Shown here piece by piece: positions 42,140 to 51,197 of a DNA stretch of 64,000 bases (its first letter is position 1; every line of letters begins with the position of its first letter). The notes below the pieces were generated by a model, which was not told the origin of the DNA, ran no database searches, and worked only from the letters and a program-made list of their open reading frames with translations. The position numbers and the translations under genes are program-made. Source of the stretch: Candidatus Eremiobacterota bacterium (lineage in GTDB: Bacteria > Vulcanimicrobiota > CADAWZ01 > Ess09-12); NCBI GenBank assembly GCA_031082125.1, contig JAVHLM010000007.1, positions 1 to 64,000 of the forward strand, written 5' to 3'.

Positions 42140-42607
42140 TCAGGGCCGGAAGAGTGCCTTGTCGCTTTCCTTCCACTGGTCAAAAGGCTGGTTGTTCCAG
42201 TGCTCCTGCTGCATCTTCCATGCCCCGTCCTCTTTCAGGAACAGGGCCCTGCCATACTGCTGCGTCATTGCCCCGGGCTTCATCATATCAGGCCCTGTCC
42301 CGGAGAGCTCGAGCACGGCCCTGGATCCGGAAATCTTCTGACCGTCAATTTTCAGCGTGGTAGGCATGAATGCTTTCAGCACCGCCACGAGCTGCTGCTC
42401 CGAATAGCCCGGTTTTTTCGCCATGGCATCAAATTCCGCCTTTTTTGCCTTCGTGGTGTGAAGGTTCAGCTCCTTGAGGTCGCCTTTTTGAATGGCGTTC
42501 TGAATAGCCATGTACACGGCTGAAGGAGTGTCCTGCGCCTTGAGGGGCAGGGCGGATATTACAAGGGCACCGACCAATGTGACGAGAAGCAGAGTGATAG
42601 AACGCAT
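42140..42607 (-). CDS. Small exported NTF2-like protein
   Basis: 155 residues. A signal peptide ends near Pro-Leu-Lys-Ala-Gln. The body has the cone-shaped helix/strand pattern of DUF4878 or SnoaL-like domains: Tyr-Met-Ala-Ile-Gln-Asn-Ala-Ile-Gln-Lys-Gly-Asp-Leu, and a closing Phe-Leu-Lys-Glu-Asp-Gly-Ala-Trp-Lys-Met. Such domains often bind small ligands. GGAGGTAATGCC leads the ATG. It is probably co-transcribed with the alpha/beta hydrolase. Confidence 0.6.
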   Translation of the reverse strand: MRSITLLLVTLVGALVISALPLKAQDTPSAVYMAIQNAIQKGDLKELNLHTTKAKKAEFDAMAKKPGYSEQQLVAVLKAFMPTTLKIDGQKISGSRAVLELSGTGPDMMKPGAMTQQYGRALFLKEDGAWKMQQEHWNNQPFDQWKESDKALFRP

Positions 42608-42692
42608 GGCATTACCTCCAGTTAAGCGAATAGCTGCTCGTATAATAATTCTCCAGCGGCAGCAATTCCTCCTGGGAAATCAGGAGCAGGCT

Positions 42693-43121
42693 TTACTGGA
42701 TGTTGCCCGTTCCCAGGCAGACGAAAAGGCGGTTGGGCCCGTAACAGACTGTTGAGTGCTCTGAGTCGATGCAGTAAAGTATGAATCTGTCGCATGAAGG
42801 ATTGTAGTAGTAGCCGGCACTATAAGTGTTATGGCCTGCCGTAGGGCAGCGGGGTATGAATTTTATATACCCGGCTTTCCTCAGCTCCTCGAGAGAGGAG
42901 GGATAATTACGGTAGTCGGCATGGTAGCGCTCAAGTGAGCCCACAAGGCTCCTGAGATTCTGATCGCAGAGTGCGCAGTCCCCTCCGTCTGCACTCAGCC
43001 GGCACACATCTTTTGAGGCAATGCAAAGCATAAGCACCACAAAGAGAATCGTGAGCATTTCAACCGATGAGAAGGCAAAGCGAAGTTCGTCTTTTGTCTC
43101 GATGTGTTTCGTACTACTCAC
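42693..43121 (-). CDS. Type IV pilin-like / pseudopilin protein
   Basis: 142 residues starting at GTG 43121. A charged leader of 16 residues is followed by Phe-Ser-Ser-Val-Glu-Met-Leu and a long hydrophobic helix, so the class III pattern with Glu5 is kept while Ala replaces the Gly before the cleavage site. The C-terminal globular part has four or more cysteines and the Pro-Ser-Ser-Leu-Glu-Glu-Leu and Tyr-Tyr-Tyr-Asn-Pro features of GspG-like pilins. No prepilin peptidase or assembly ATPase gene lies in the window. Confidence 0.65.
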   Translation of the reverse strand: MSSTKHIETKDELRFAFSSVEMLTILFVVLMLCIASKDVCRLSADGGDCALCDQNLRSLVGSLERYHADYRNYPSSLEELRKAGYIKFIPRCPTAGHNTYSAGYYYNPSCDRFILYCIDSEHSTVCYGPNRLFVCLGTGNIQ

Positions 43122-43334
43122 TCCCTTCCGAAAGCTCTCTTTTTCTATTGTAGCAGACTTCAGGATACCTTTCCTCGGGCATTCGGCATATTCTTATGAG
43201 CCGGAAGAACTATTTTTCAGTACTTCAAAAGGCCCACAGGCTTTGCGGTCCTGGAGGGGGCATTATTTTGTCTCAGAGAGGATTTTTTCCGGAAGAATCA
43301 AATTGACACAGAAAGAGCGTGATGGGAGGAGCCT

Positions 43335-44003
43335 ATGGATGACCTGCTTCGTATGTTCGGCGGCGGGCAGAGAGAGCAGCCTCCACAAGAGGATCAGCAG
43401 GCGGCGGGAAGGGAGCCCGGGGGAGTCTGGGAATTTGAGATGCCTGTTGGGGGCATTCCCCCCCCCTCTTCTCAGCAGGGCCAGGGAGGGGAGGCTCCCT
43501 TTGTCATCCCCGGCGGGGTGCCCCAGGAGGCCCTTGATATCCAGGAATCGACAATCGAAGGGTATTACAAGCATCTGGGCCTGGAGTTCGAGAGGATGGA
43601 CCAGGGCCTCTGGCTTGCCAAGTACAAGGGCTCGGCCAAGGATTACGACATGTACGTGGAGCTTACCCCTCAGTTTCTCGTGCTGGTGATCCCCGTTATC
43701 GAGAGGGTCCGCGACGTGTGCCGCGAGAAATTATGGTATCACCTTCTCAGGCTCAACTACCTGTCAAACCAGGTGCGCTTCGGCCTCAACAAGCGTGACG
43801 AGGTGCTCATATCGATTGAGATCCCTGCCCGTTATCTCTCCTTTGATGAGTTCAAGAATGCCTTCTCCTATATTGGAAATCTTGTCGATGACTCCTACCC
43901 CGAGCTTATCTACCTGAGCCAGAAGGCCGATGCGCTCTCGAGCTTCATGAAGCCTCCCGAGCCTCCCCCCGGCCTCTCACCGATGGCAGGGCCGCTGCAG
44001 TAG
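43335..44003 (+). CDS. YbjN-like protein
   Basis: 222 residues. The first 65 are Gly/Pro/Gln-rich and look unfolded. Residues 70-200 fit YbjN: Val-Leu-Val-Ile-Pro-Val-Ile-Glu-Arg-Val, Tyr-His-Leu-Leu-Arg-Leu-Asn-Tyr, and Val-Arg-Phe-Gly-Leu-Asn-Lys-Arg-Asp-Glu-Val-Leu. The fold resembles type III secretion chaperones. YbjN proteins modulate stress and motility by unknown means. GGGAGGAGCC precedes the ATG. Confidence 0.65.
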   Translation: MDDLLRMFGGGQREQPPQEDQQAAGREPGGVWEFEMPVGGIPPPSSQQGQGGEAPFVIPGGVPQEALDIQESTIEGYYKHLGLEFERMDQGLWLAKYKGSAKDYDMYVELTPQFLVLVIPVIERVRDVCREKLWYHLLRLNYLSNQVRFGLNKRDEVLISIEIPARYLSFDEFKNAFSYIGNLVDDSYPELIYLSQKADALSSFMKPPEPPPGLSPMAGPLQ

Positions 44004-44033
44004 CAGGGGTTCTGTATGCAAGGACACCAGAGC

Positions 44034-44597
44034 TTAAAGCCTGAAATGCCCCATGATCACCCATCTTTCAAGCACTTCATCTTCTGTACATTCAGGCGGG
44101 AAGTTGTGAATGACGAGAGGGACGTCCCTGCTGTTTCTGCTGTCGCTTATTATCCCGCAATGATCAGCCACACCGTCGCGGAGCAGTGACCAGAACACGA
44201 TATCGCCGGGCTTCCAGCCCGCAAGCGCCTTCCCATTGACGCTGACAGGGAGGCTCCTGGCATAGCGCTGGAACCATACGAAAAGGTTGGGGCACCAGCG
44301 GTAATCTATGTTCCTGTCACGCCTCGAGGGATAGCGCGAAGGCGAGCGCGCAATGTCCCTGGCAATCTCATCCTGGAGGTCCACGTTCACTTTTTTTAAT
44401 GCGTAGTAAAGCACATCGGTGCATGCGCCGTGCCCCCGGGGAGGCGGCCCTCCCGCATAATAGCCTGAGTCATAGGCGTACCCGAGGTTTGAGCGCGCGC
44501 CTGAAAGCAGTGCCTTCTGCCTGGCGGTAAGCTCCGCTGCCTGAAGGAGTGACAAGGTTATCAACACAAGAATAAGCGCTGGAAGGGCTCTTTTCAT
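44034..44597 (-). CDS. Exported DUF1287-family protein
   Basis: 187 residues. A signal peptide precedes Arg-Gly-His-Gly-Ala-Cys-Thr-Asp-Val with a likely active Cys, and Ala-Asp-His-Cys-Gly-Ile with a likely active His. These match DUF1287, an NlpC/P60-like cysteine hydrolase fold seen in E. coli YijF. Met-Gly-His-Phe closes the domain. It probably cuts a bond in the cell wall, which is an inference from the fold. It stands alone, facing away from the permease gene. Confidence 0.7.
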   Translation of the reverse strand: MKRALPALILVLITLSLLQAAELTARQKALLSGARSNLGYAYDSGYYAGGPPPRGHGACTDVLYYALKKVNVDLQDEIARDIARSPSRYPSRRDRNIDYRWCPNLFVWFQRYARSLPVSVNGKALAGWKPGDIVFWSLLRDGVADHCGIISDSRNSRDVPLVIHNFPPECTEDEVLERWVIMGHFRL

Positions 44598-44779
44598 TGC
44601 CTCATGCTCACTGGGAGATCATGGCGATGAATTCGACAGCGGCGCCAAATCCCCTTTGGAAGACTGCGGGGTGACCCTTGACGCCTGGAAGCGGAAGTTT
44701 GAGCTCTTGGAGGGTTTGCCGGGTTTTTCCCCGAATTTCCGTTCTGTGGCACGATGCCTCATAGAAAGAGAGGTGTGGC

Positions 44780-46204
44780 ATGGCAGAGGAGAATAATGAG
44801 CCCCGGCATGAGGTAGGGTTCATCAGGGGGATTGACCTTATAAGCGCCACCACCATTGTGGTAGGCTCCATGATAGGCTCGGGGATATTCATAGCCCCAT
44901 CCCTCATGGCTGGCTATATAGAAAGCCCCGGAATCATTATCCTTCTCTGGGTGATCGGGGGAATATTTACCCTCTGCGGAGCTCTCAGTTACGCCGAACT
45001 TGCTGCCTCAATGCCCCATGCCGGCGGGCAGTATGTTTTTCTGAAGGAGGCCTACAGACCACAGCTTGGCTTTTTATATGGCTGGACAGTTTTTCTCGTG
45101 ATTCAGACAGGCTTTATCGCTGCAGTGGCAGTGGCCTTTGCGAAATATCTGGGCATATTCATCCCCTGCCTTTCTGAGAAAGTGATTCTTTTCAGCATCC
45201 CTCTCGGTGCCGGCGCGTTCTCGTTCAACTCGGCGCAGGCCGCGGGAATCATCAGCATCATAGTGCTTACAGTCATTAACTGCTTCGGGGTGAAAACGGG
45301 GGCACTGGTCCAGAATGTCTTCACCTTTCTCAAGGTGGGGGCCGTACTGCTTCTTATAATCTTTGGCTTTTCCATGGGGAAGGGGAACACCGCCAACTTC
45401 ATGCCTCTCTTTGAGCCTGTCATTCCCTCGGCGCTGAAAATGGGCCTCTTTGCCGCCCTGGCCGTGGCTCTTTCCAAGGCCCTTTTTGCCTATGATGCCT
45501 GGACCACTGTCACTTTTGCCGCCGAGGAGGTCCATGAGCCCCAGAAAAACCTTCCTCTCTCATTGATTGTAGGGGCCCTCATCGTCACGTTTCTCTATAC
45601 CGGCGCCACGGCAGTCTATTTCTTCCTGGTGCCCATCAAGGCGGCAGCGGCAGTGCCTGATAACCGGATCGCCGCGGCAGCGGCAGAGGTCATATTCGGC
45701 CCTGTCGGTCTCTATCTCATCTCGGCGGCCGTCATCATTTCCACGTTCGGCTGTAACAACGGCCTTATCCTCGGGGGGCCGCGCGTCTATTATGCCATGG
45801 CGAAAGACAGGCTTTTTTTCCAGAGCCTGGCGAAGCTCCATCCCCGGTATAGAGCACCTGTGAACGCCCTGATTATCCAGGGGGCCTGGTCATGTGTTCT
45901 GACGCTCACGGGGTCATACAGCAACCTGCTTACTTACACAGCCTTCGCCTCGGTGCTTTTCAACGTGCTCACCGTCGTGGGGCTCTTCATACTGAGAAAA
46001 AAGAATCCTGATCTCCACAGGCCTTACCTTGTCCATGGATACCCCTTTATCCCGGTGCTCTATATACTTATCGGCGTCGCCTTCCTCTTTTACGTAGTCC
46101 AGGGGGCTCCCGGCGATTCCCTCAAGGGACTTGCCATCATACTGGTGGGACTGCCGGTGTACTATTGGTTCAGATCAGTGGGAAGGGGCCCTTCGCCATC
46201 CTGA
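44780..46204 (+). CDS. APC-family amino acid permease
   Basis: 474 residues with about 12 membrane helices. The unwound first helix with Gly-Ser-Met-Ile-Gly-Ser-Gly-Ile-Phe is the substrate site of the LAT/APC family. Ser-Tyr-Ala-Glu-Leu and Pro-Arg-Val-Tyr-Tyr-Ala-Met-Ala-Lys-Asp also fit. It should take up or exchange amino acids, without a clear choice of substrate. AGAGAGGTG precedes the ATG. Its end overlaps the converging flippase gene by 43 bases. Confidence 0.85.
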   Translation: MAEENNEPRHEVGFIRGIDLISATTIVVGSMIGSGIFIAPSLMAGYIESPGIIILLWVIGGIFTLCGALSYAELAASMPHAGGQYVFLKEAYRPQLGFLYGWTVFLVIQTGFIAAVAVAFAKYLGIFIPCLSEKVILFSIPLGAGAFSFNSAQAAGIISIIVLTVINCFGVKTGALVQNVFTFLKVGAVLLLIIFGFSMGKGNTANFMPLFEPVIPSALKMGLFAALAVALSKALFAYDAWTTVTFAAEEVHEPQKNLPLSLIVGALIVTFLYTGATAVYFFLVPIKAAAAVPDNRIAAAAAEVIFGPVGLYLISAAVIISTFGCNNGLILGGPRVYYAMAKDRLFFQSLAKLHPRYRAPVNALIIQGAWSCVLTLTGSYSNLLTYTAFASVLFNVLTVVGLFILRKKNPDLHRPYLVHGYPFIPVLYILIGVAFLFYVVQGAPGDSLKGLAIILVGLPVYYWFRSVGRGPSPS

Positions 46205-47700
46205 GTCCCCTGGGAGAGGCCAAGAGGAGCGAGAAGCCTTTTCCCGAGCTCTATCTCATTCTGCTCCACGAATTTTCCCCTGTGAAGTGAATAGAGAAAA
46301 AGGGCGCTGTAAAGCGCTGAGAGAGCAATCGCCACTCCATCAGTATTTCTTATGTGAGCGGGGATAATGATCCCCGCCATCCCGCAGAAAACCAAGGTTG
46401 CCACCACGGGTATATAGAGCTTTTTATTCCTGTAGAAATGGTAATTATAAGCCTTTACTGTCATACATGCCATTATCAGAAACAACGCCAGGTTTGCCGA
46501 GAGAGAGGCAATTGCGGCGCCATTGATGCCGAGACGGGGAATAAGGAGGATGTTAAGGACGGCGCTTATGGATGCAGCGCTCCCGAAGGCGAAAAGAACC
46601 TTCAAGGTATCCTTGGTGGTATAGAGAATCCTCTGGAACATGCAGGCCACGAGGAAGAGCGAAGTGGCAACGGAGAGGACGGGGAGCACTGCCGAAGCCC
46701 TTAAGAACTCCTTTGAGGCGAAAAGGTGCACGACGGGGACTGCCATCAGGTAAAGGATGCCGCTGGCGCACGAGGCCAGGCAGATAATCCATTTGAGAGC
46801 CGTCAGGTTGTAGTAAGAGAACTTTTCCATCGCCTTTTCGTTCCAGAGCTTGAGGATCGTGGCGCCGAAGGCAAAATCGAGCGCCGGGTTCACCATGAGG
46901 AGGAACGCGGCGATATTGACTGAAGCGGCGTAGATACCTACCTCTGAAGTGGTGAAATAGTGGGCAATGAGGTACTGGTCAAAGCCCTGGATGACCCAGA
47001 GGAAAAAGCCCACGGGTATTATGGGAAGCCCCAGCAGGGTGAATTTTACCAGCTTTCTGCCGTCAATGGAGAACTCGAAGCCGATATCCCTGAAAATGAG
47101 GCAGAGGAGCACCAGTGAGCCTGCCGTGTAGCAGATAATTGTTGAAAGAACAACTCCCTTGACAGAAAAGCCCATGAACAGCAGCGCAATGGAGATCGCT
47201 GCCGCAGAAAGCTCAACCGAGGTGGTGAACACGGCAATTATCCTTGCCTTCTGGAAGGTCTCCGGCATGGTGAGGCTGTATTCTTTCAGTATCATGGCGA
47301 ATACCAGCGCGGCGATCCAGTACCGGTAGGTATTGAGAGACGGGCTGATGAAGGAGAGGTCGCAGAAGGTGAAAACCATGAGGTTCAGGGCGCTGAATGC
47401 CAGGGCGGGAAAGAGCGTCGTGGTGAAATTTCTTCTGATCTCGTCCGGATCGGTCAGGTGTGTCGAGTAAACCCTGAATCCGTATGAGAGCACCACTTTC
47501 ACAAGGGGATAGAGCACTCCTGCCGTGAGGAGCACCATTGAAAGATCGCCGTACCCTCCCGTGCCAAGTATCCTTGTGAAAAAGAAAAAGGTGATGACGC
47601 CTTTTGCCTTTGAGAGAAAGTAGAGAAAGAAACCCACTCCCATTCTCCGGGCCACCTTCTCCCCCGATATCTCAAAGCCTATGAACCTGATGGGCTTCAT
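46162..47700 (-). CDS. Wzx-type polysaccharide flippase (MVF/MOP superfamily)
   Basis: About 512 residues from ATG 47700, with 12-14 hydrophobic helices. The first helix pair, Lys-Ala-Lys-Gly-Val-Ile-Thr-Phe followed by Gly-Thr-Gly-Gly-Tyr-Gly-Asp-Leu-Ser, is typical of Wzx/O-antigen transporters. It should flip lipid-linked sugars across the membrane. ATG 47700 overlaps the upstream methyltransferase stop (ATGA). No glycosyltransferase lies beside it in the window. Confidence 0.8.
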   Translation of the reverse strand: MKPIRFIGFEISGEKVARRMGVGFFLYFLSKAKGVITFFFFTRILGTGGYGDLSMVLLTAGVLYPLVKVVLSYGFRVYSTHLTDPDEIRRNFTTTLFPALAFSALNLMVFTFCDLSFISPSLNTYRYWIAALVFAMILKEYSLTMPETFQKARIIAVFTTSVELSAAAISIALLFMGFSVKGVVLSTIICYTAGSLVLLCLIFRDIGFEFSIDGRKLVKFTLLGLPIIPVGFFLWVIQGFDQYLIAHYFTTSEVGIYAASVNIAAFLLMVNPALDFAFGATILKLWNEKAMEKFSYYNLTALKWIICLASCASGILYLMAVPVVHLFASKEFLRASAVLPVLSVATSLFLVACMFQRILYTTKDTLKVLFAFGSAASISAVLNILLIPRLGINGAAIASLSANLALFLIMACMTVKAYNYHFYRNKKLYIPVVATLVFCGMAGIIIPAHIRNTDGVAIALSALYSALFLYSLHRGKFVEQNEIELGKRLLAPLGLSQGTQDGEGPLPTDLNQ

Positions 47701-48380
47701 TGGTTCCTCTGTCCCACGATGCCTATTCCCGGAGCATAGGAGCATATTGCCTTCACTGCCCTGTAGAGAACGGGAGGGAGAAGGTGCTTTAAGACCCTTG
47801 CAGAGCCCGCATCCCCCAGGGTGAACTTTGCGACAGTCTTGAGGCCCGCCGCAAAAAAAAGCCTCCCGAATGCCCCTGTGGTGTAAAGGCGCTCATCAGT
47901 GATGGGATCGCTCGAATGAGCCGTGGGGATTGTGGCGAGCACAAAGGGAGCGCAGCGCGCCTGCCTGCCGAGCAGCCCGATGGTGGTCTCTCGATCAAAA
48001 TGCTCGACGACGCCGAAAGAGATGGTCATATCAAACTGGTCATAGTATTCATCAAGCTCAAAGGCCGAACGCACTTCAAACACGGCATCACTGTTGAAAT
48101 GCGAGCCGATAGTGCGGGCCTCCTCTATAATGGTCTCGTCATTATCAACGCCCACGGCCTTGTAGCCGTATCCCGCAAGAAGAATGGCGCTGAACCCGAT
48201 GCCGCATCCCACGTCCAGTATACGGGAGCCTGGAGGCACCCTGCGGAAGATCTGCTCATAGGCAGGCCAGCGGAAAGACCAGTGCTCGTAAGCGTTCTGC
48301 AGAAGCGCTTTACGACCTGTGTGCTCCAGAAAATAGTTTCGCCAGCGGTTATCAGGAGAATTCATTGCCCTGTCTTTCAC
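47697..48380 (-). CDS. Class I SAM-dependent methyltransferase linked to the flippase
   Basis: 227 residues from GTG 48380, or 222 from ATG 48365. SAM motif I is Ile-Leu-Asp-Val-Gly-Cys-Gly-Ile-Gly-Phe, the acidic residue lies in Gly-Val-Asp-Asn-Asp, and the post-motif is Phe-Gly-Val-Val-Glu-His-Phe. It resembles the Methyltransf_11/23 group. The four-base overlap with the flippase gene suggests it modifies a sugar or lipid of the same surface polymer. Confidence 0.75.
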   Translation of the reverse strand: MKDRAMNSPDNRWRNYFLEHTGRKALLQNAYEHWSFRWPAYEQIFRRVPPGSRILDVGCGIGFSAILLAGYGYKAVGVDNDETIIEEARTIGSHFNSDAVFEVRSAFELDEYYDQFDMTISFGVVEHFDRETTIGLLGRQARCAPFVLATIPTAHSSDPITDERLYTTGAFGRLFFAAGLKTVAKFTLGDAGSARVLKHLLPPVLYRAVKAICSYAPGIGIVGQRNQ

Positions 48381-48397
48381 TTCTGAAAAGGCTGCCG

Positions 48398-49096
48398 CTA
48401 CATCGAGGGATACTCGGCAAGAGCTTCTATGAGATGGTTTTTTACCGCTTCAGGATCAAGAAACTCAAGGATTATGGCCAGGGAGTGCTCATCTCCAGGA
48501 TGGGCGTCATCACCGGAATCATCCTTCTGGTAGAGTACCTGCACTCTTGTGACGCAGGGAGTGAGGGCCTTTGCAAGGCTGAAGGTAATCTCGAAGGGCC
48601 TGTTTTCAGGGAGCTCCCTGTGGCTCGTGAGCTCCATTCTGAGAGGGCTTATGGTTTTTATGTAGGCATAGAGGGTGTCGTTGGGCTCCCTGAGCCCTGT
48701 CGTGAGGTGTATTGTCGAGTTAATGTGAAATGATGCCCTTTCAAAATATGGCGTGGCCCATTCCATCAGCTTTGCTATGTCCTGCAATGACTCCGCCGCC
48801 ATGGTGAATTCAAGTCCATAGGTATAATTGCTGATACCCAGCTCCTTTTTCCACTGCACCTTTGCAGGGATGAGCACAGGGGTATCGAGATGGAGCTTCA
48901 GATGGATCACTTTACGGGAAGGAAGCGGGATGTCGGTAGAGATGCGGATCCCCTTTTCACTCACATCATTGATATAGACATAGTGCATTCTGGGCACACC
49001 CGGCTCCCCTATGGAGATTTCCGCCAGGGTCATTTTTTTCACAATGAGAGTCTTGCGCGGGAATATTCTTCGCTCACTGCCAGAGGCTTTTTTCAT
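48398..49096 (-). CDS. PilZ c-di-GMP receptor protein
   Basis: 232 residues. The N-terminal PilZ domain has both c-di-GMP motifs intact: Arg-Arg-Ile-Phe-Pro-Arg (RxxxR) and Asn-Asp-Val-Ser-Glu-Lys-Gly (DxSxxG). A second domain of about 100 residues follows and may repeat a degenerate PilZ barrel (Thr-Ser-His-Arg-Glu-Leu-Pro). It is a likely receiver for the GGDEF enzyme at 7250-9859. It leads the methyltransferase-flippase pair, so c-di-GMP may control surface polysaccharide; this last step is inferred. Confidence 0.75.
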   Translation of the reverse strand: MKKASGSERRIFPRKTLIVKKMTLAEISIGEPGVPRMHYVYINDVSEKGIRISTDIPLPSRKVIHLKLHLDTPVLIPAKVQWKKELGISNYTYGLEFTMAAESLQDIAKLMEWATPYFERASFHINSTIHLTTGLREPNDTLYAYIKTISPLRMELTSHRELPENRPFEITFSLAKALTPCVTRVQVLYQKDDSGDDAHPGDEHSLAIILEFLDPEAVKNHLIEALAEYPSM

Positions 49097-49305
49097 GGAG
49101 ACTCCTTGAATGGAATGGATGGAAAACCCTGGGCGCCGGTGCTACCACATCTTTTATAGTAATTTCCCGGAGGAGGTGAAATTCCTGCATCAGGCTGATG
49201 CGGGAACATCAATGAGACTCCCGGTGCCCCGGGGAGGAAGTTCTTCCCGGAGAAAGGAAAAACCGCCATTGATGTGAAACTTTTATCAGGCGGAGGAGAA
49301 AAGCG

Positions 49306-49944
49306 ATGCCTCTTGACAAGCTGGGACAGATATGGCTCAAGGATGTGCTGGGAAAGATGGGGATCTACCAGGATCTTTCCAGAGATGAACGCGAGGAGCT
49401 TTTTTCCAAGGCACAGATGATTACCTTTGAGAATGGTGAGTATATCATCAGGGAAGGAACTTTCGGCGATGAGTTCTTTATCCTGGCGAAAGGCACGGTA
49501 TCGGCGGTGAAGAAGGGTGCCGATGGCCGGGAGATCACCGTGGGAGAGATAGAGAGCGGTGATTATTTCGGCGAAACAGCCCTTATTTCTGATTCAGTGA
49601 GGAGCTCCTCCATCGTGGCGCGGGGAGAGGTGAAGGTTTTTTCCATCGGCAGGATGGATTTCTTCGATGTGCTGATGCGCAATGAGCACGTCAGGGAAAA
49701 AATAGAAGACAAGAGCAGGATGAGAAATAAAGCCACGCAGTCCAAATACCGCCAGAGCAAGTATCCCGGCTTCGACCTGGCGCAGAAGCTTTTATGCAAG
49801 CTCAGGGAGCTCTCCGCCCAGCGGGAGACTCCGCACTACCGCACCAGAATTCTTGAAAACAATGAGCCTTCCTACAAGACCGCGATGCTTGACGAGCACA
49901 TGCGGGGGAAGGCTCCTGGCAGCAGGGATATCAACACCCTCTGA
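49306..49944 (+). CDS. Cyclic-nucleotide-binding domain protein
   Basis: 212 residues. Residues 15-130 form a cNMP-binding beta barrel with Gly-Thr-Phe-Gly-Asp-Glu-Phe-Phe and a phosphate cassette Gly-Asp-Tyr-Phe-Gly-Glu-Thr-Ala-Leu that keeps the Glu, followed by Ser-Val-Arg-Ser-Ser-Ser with the Arg. So cAMP or a similar ligand could bind. No helix-turn-helix is seen; the last 70 residues are basic and coil-like. It is therefore not a plain CRP regulator. CGGAGGAG precedes the ATG. Confidence 0.75.
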   Translation: MPLDKLGQIWLKDVLGKMGIYQDLSRDEREELFSKAQMITFENGEYIIREGTFGDEFFILAKGTVSAVKKGADGREITVGEIESGDYFGETALISDSVRSSSIVARGEVKVFSIGRMDFFDVLMRNEHVREKIEDKSRMRNKATQSKYRQSKYPGFDLAQKLLCKLRELSAQRETPHYRTRILENNEPSYKTAMLDEHMRGKAPGSRDINTL

Positions 49945-49965
49945 CAGACTGAATGAAACTTGATT

Positions 49966-51063
49966 TTACTCGAGCTTTCCCCAGTAGATCTCGTTGCCGT
50001 TGAAGGTGACGTACGCTTTCCCGAAAGCCGCCAGTCTTAACTGGTTCATGGGCTGGTTCTGCAGCGCCGCAACAGGTTTGATTTTGAAATCATCCTTTTC
50101 CGTTGCATAGTAATAGCTCATCCTGTTTGCGCGCACTTCGATGTTGGCGATGACGGCAGTCTTCTGATTTTTGGAGATGAAGAGATACGAATAGAGCTTT
50201 TCATCAGGGTTGAGCTTCCATGATTTTCCGGAAGCAGCGTCCTTGAGATACACTTCGGTCTTGTCTTTCTGATGTGCCATGCAGTATACCACCCTGCTGC
50301 CGGCTGCCGCCGCCGTCTTGAACTGGGGGGCCTTTTCCAGTTCCTTGAGTGTGCCATTGTCATAGAAAGCCAGAGTCTGCTCCTTGGCGCCCTTCTTTCT
50401 GCCGATGACAAAACACTGATTCTTGGAAACCCACTCAATATAGCGGGAATTGTAATATCTTTTTTCGAAAGGCCCTGTATCAAAGGCAGGCTGGAAGACG
50501 TCGGCGCCTGTTTTTGCAGGATCAATCATGGCAATGGCGCGCTTGGTGACAAGGTCTTCATTGTTGTAAAAATAGCCCCAGCTCAGGAATTTTTCCTGCA
50601 GGTAGTTGAGGATACCCTCGTCGGAGCGGAAGCCGGGAGCGCCCTTCTTGTGGTCAAAGAGCACTGTCACTGTCCTGGAGGGAATGTCCACCTTCAGGAA
50701 TTTTGCTCCCCTGTTGCCGGTGATGATGCCTGTCCTGCCATCGTCAGAGAGGGCCATTGTCTGGAACTCCGTGAGAGGGAGAAGGACCTCGCTGATTTTC
50801 ACGTCATCGCGGGTTTCGCCCATAAACTCAAATATCCAGAGCTTGAAGACGAAGCCTTTCTGCTTGAGCTTCAGATCGCTCACTTTTTCATAGCAGGTGA
50901 CGATTTTCCCATCACCTGAGATGTTCATTATGCCAAACTTGACAAGGTTTATCTTCTTTGAGGAAAGCTTCACCTGGCCGATTCGCACATCTGCCATTGC
51001 CGGCATACAGACAATGAGGATGGCGATGAGCGCTGAAAAGGCTGCCTGCTGAAATCTCCGCAT
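49966..51063 (-). CDS. Exported beta-propeller-like protein
   Basis: 365 residues from ATG 51063. A signal peptide ends at Ala-Met-Ala-Asp. The body shows repeated short beta blades such as Ile-Ser-Gly-Asp-Gly-Lys and Leu-Ser-Asp-Asp-Gly-Arg, as in TolB/WD40-like propellers. GGAGGAGG stands ten bases before the ATG. A longer reading from 51387 runs back over the EF-hand gene and its terminator, so it is not real. The function is unknown. Confidence 0.65.
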   Translation of the reverse strand: MRRFQQAAFSALIAILIVCMPAMADVRIGQVKLSSKKINLVKFGIMNISGDGKIVTCYEKVSDLKLKQKGFVFKLWIFEFMGETRDDVKISEVLLPLTEFQTMALSDDGRTGIITGNRGAKFLKVDIPSRTVTVLFDHKKGAPGFRSDEGILNYLQEKFLSWGYFYNNEDLVTKRAIAMIDPAKTGADVFQPAFDTGPFEKRYYNSRYIEWVSKNQCFVIGRKKGAKEQTLAFYDNGTLKELEKAPQFKTAAAAGSRVVYCMAHQKDKTEVYLKDAASGKSWKLNPDEKLYSYLFISKNQKTAVIANIEVRANRMSYYYATEKDDFKIKPVAALQNQPMNQLRLAAFGKAYVTFNGNEIYWGKLE

Positions 51064-51148
51064 AAGGGGATACCTCCTCCTGCAAGATAGGGTAATGGTA
51101 TTGTTCTCTTCACTTTTTTCGATGAAGGAGGGGTGAAATCCTTTGAGG

Positions 51149-51175
51149 AAAAAAAGAAGGGCCTTTCGGCCCTTC
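51149..51175 (-). terminator. Rho-independent terminator of the EF-hand gene
   Basis: On the minus strand GAAGGGCC and GGCCCTTC (51156-51163 with 51168-51175) form an eight-base stem with a four-base loop, followed by seven T. It separates the EF-hand gene from the propeller gene. Confidence 0.92.
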
Positions 51176-51197
51176 CTGCACGCGGTGATAGGTGATG

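Noticed and set aside
49183-49203. Hairpin at 49183-49203 as a terminator or riboswitch
   Set aside because: The stem has one G-T pair and no T run or conserved aptamer pattern; no gene end lies just before it.
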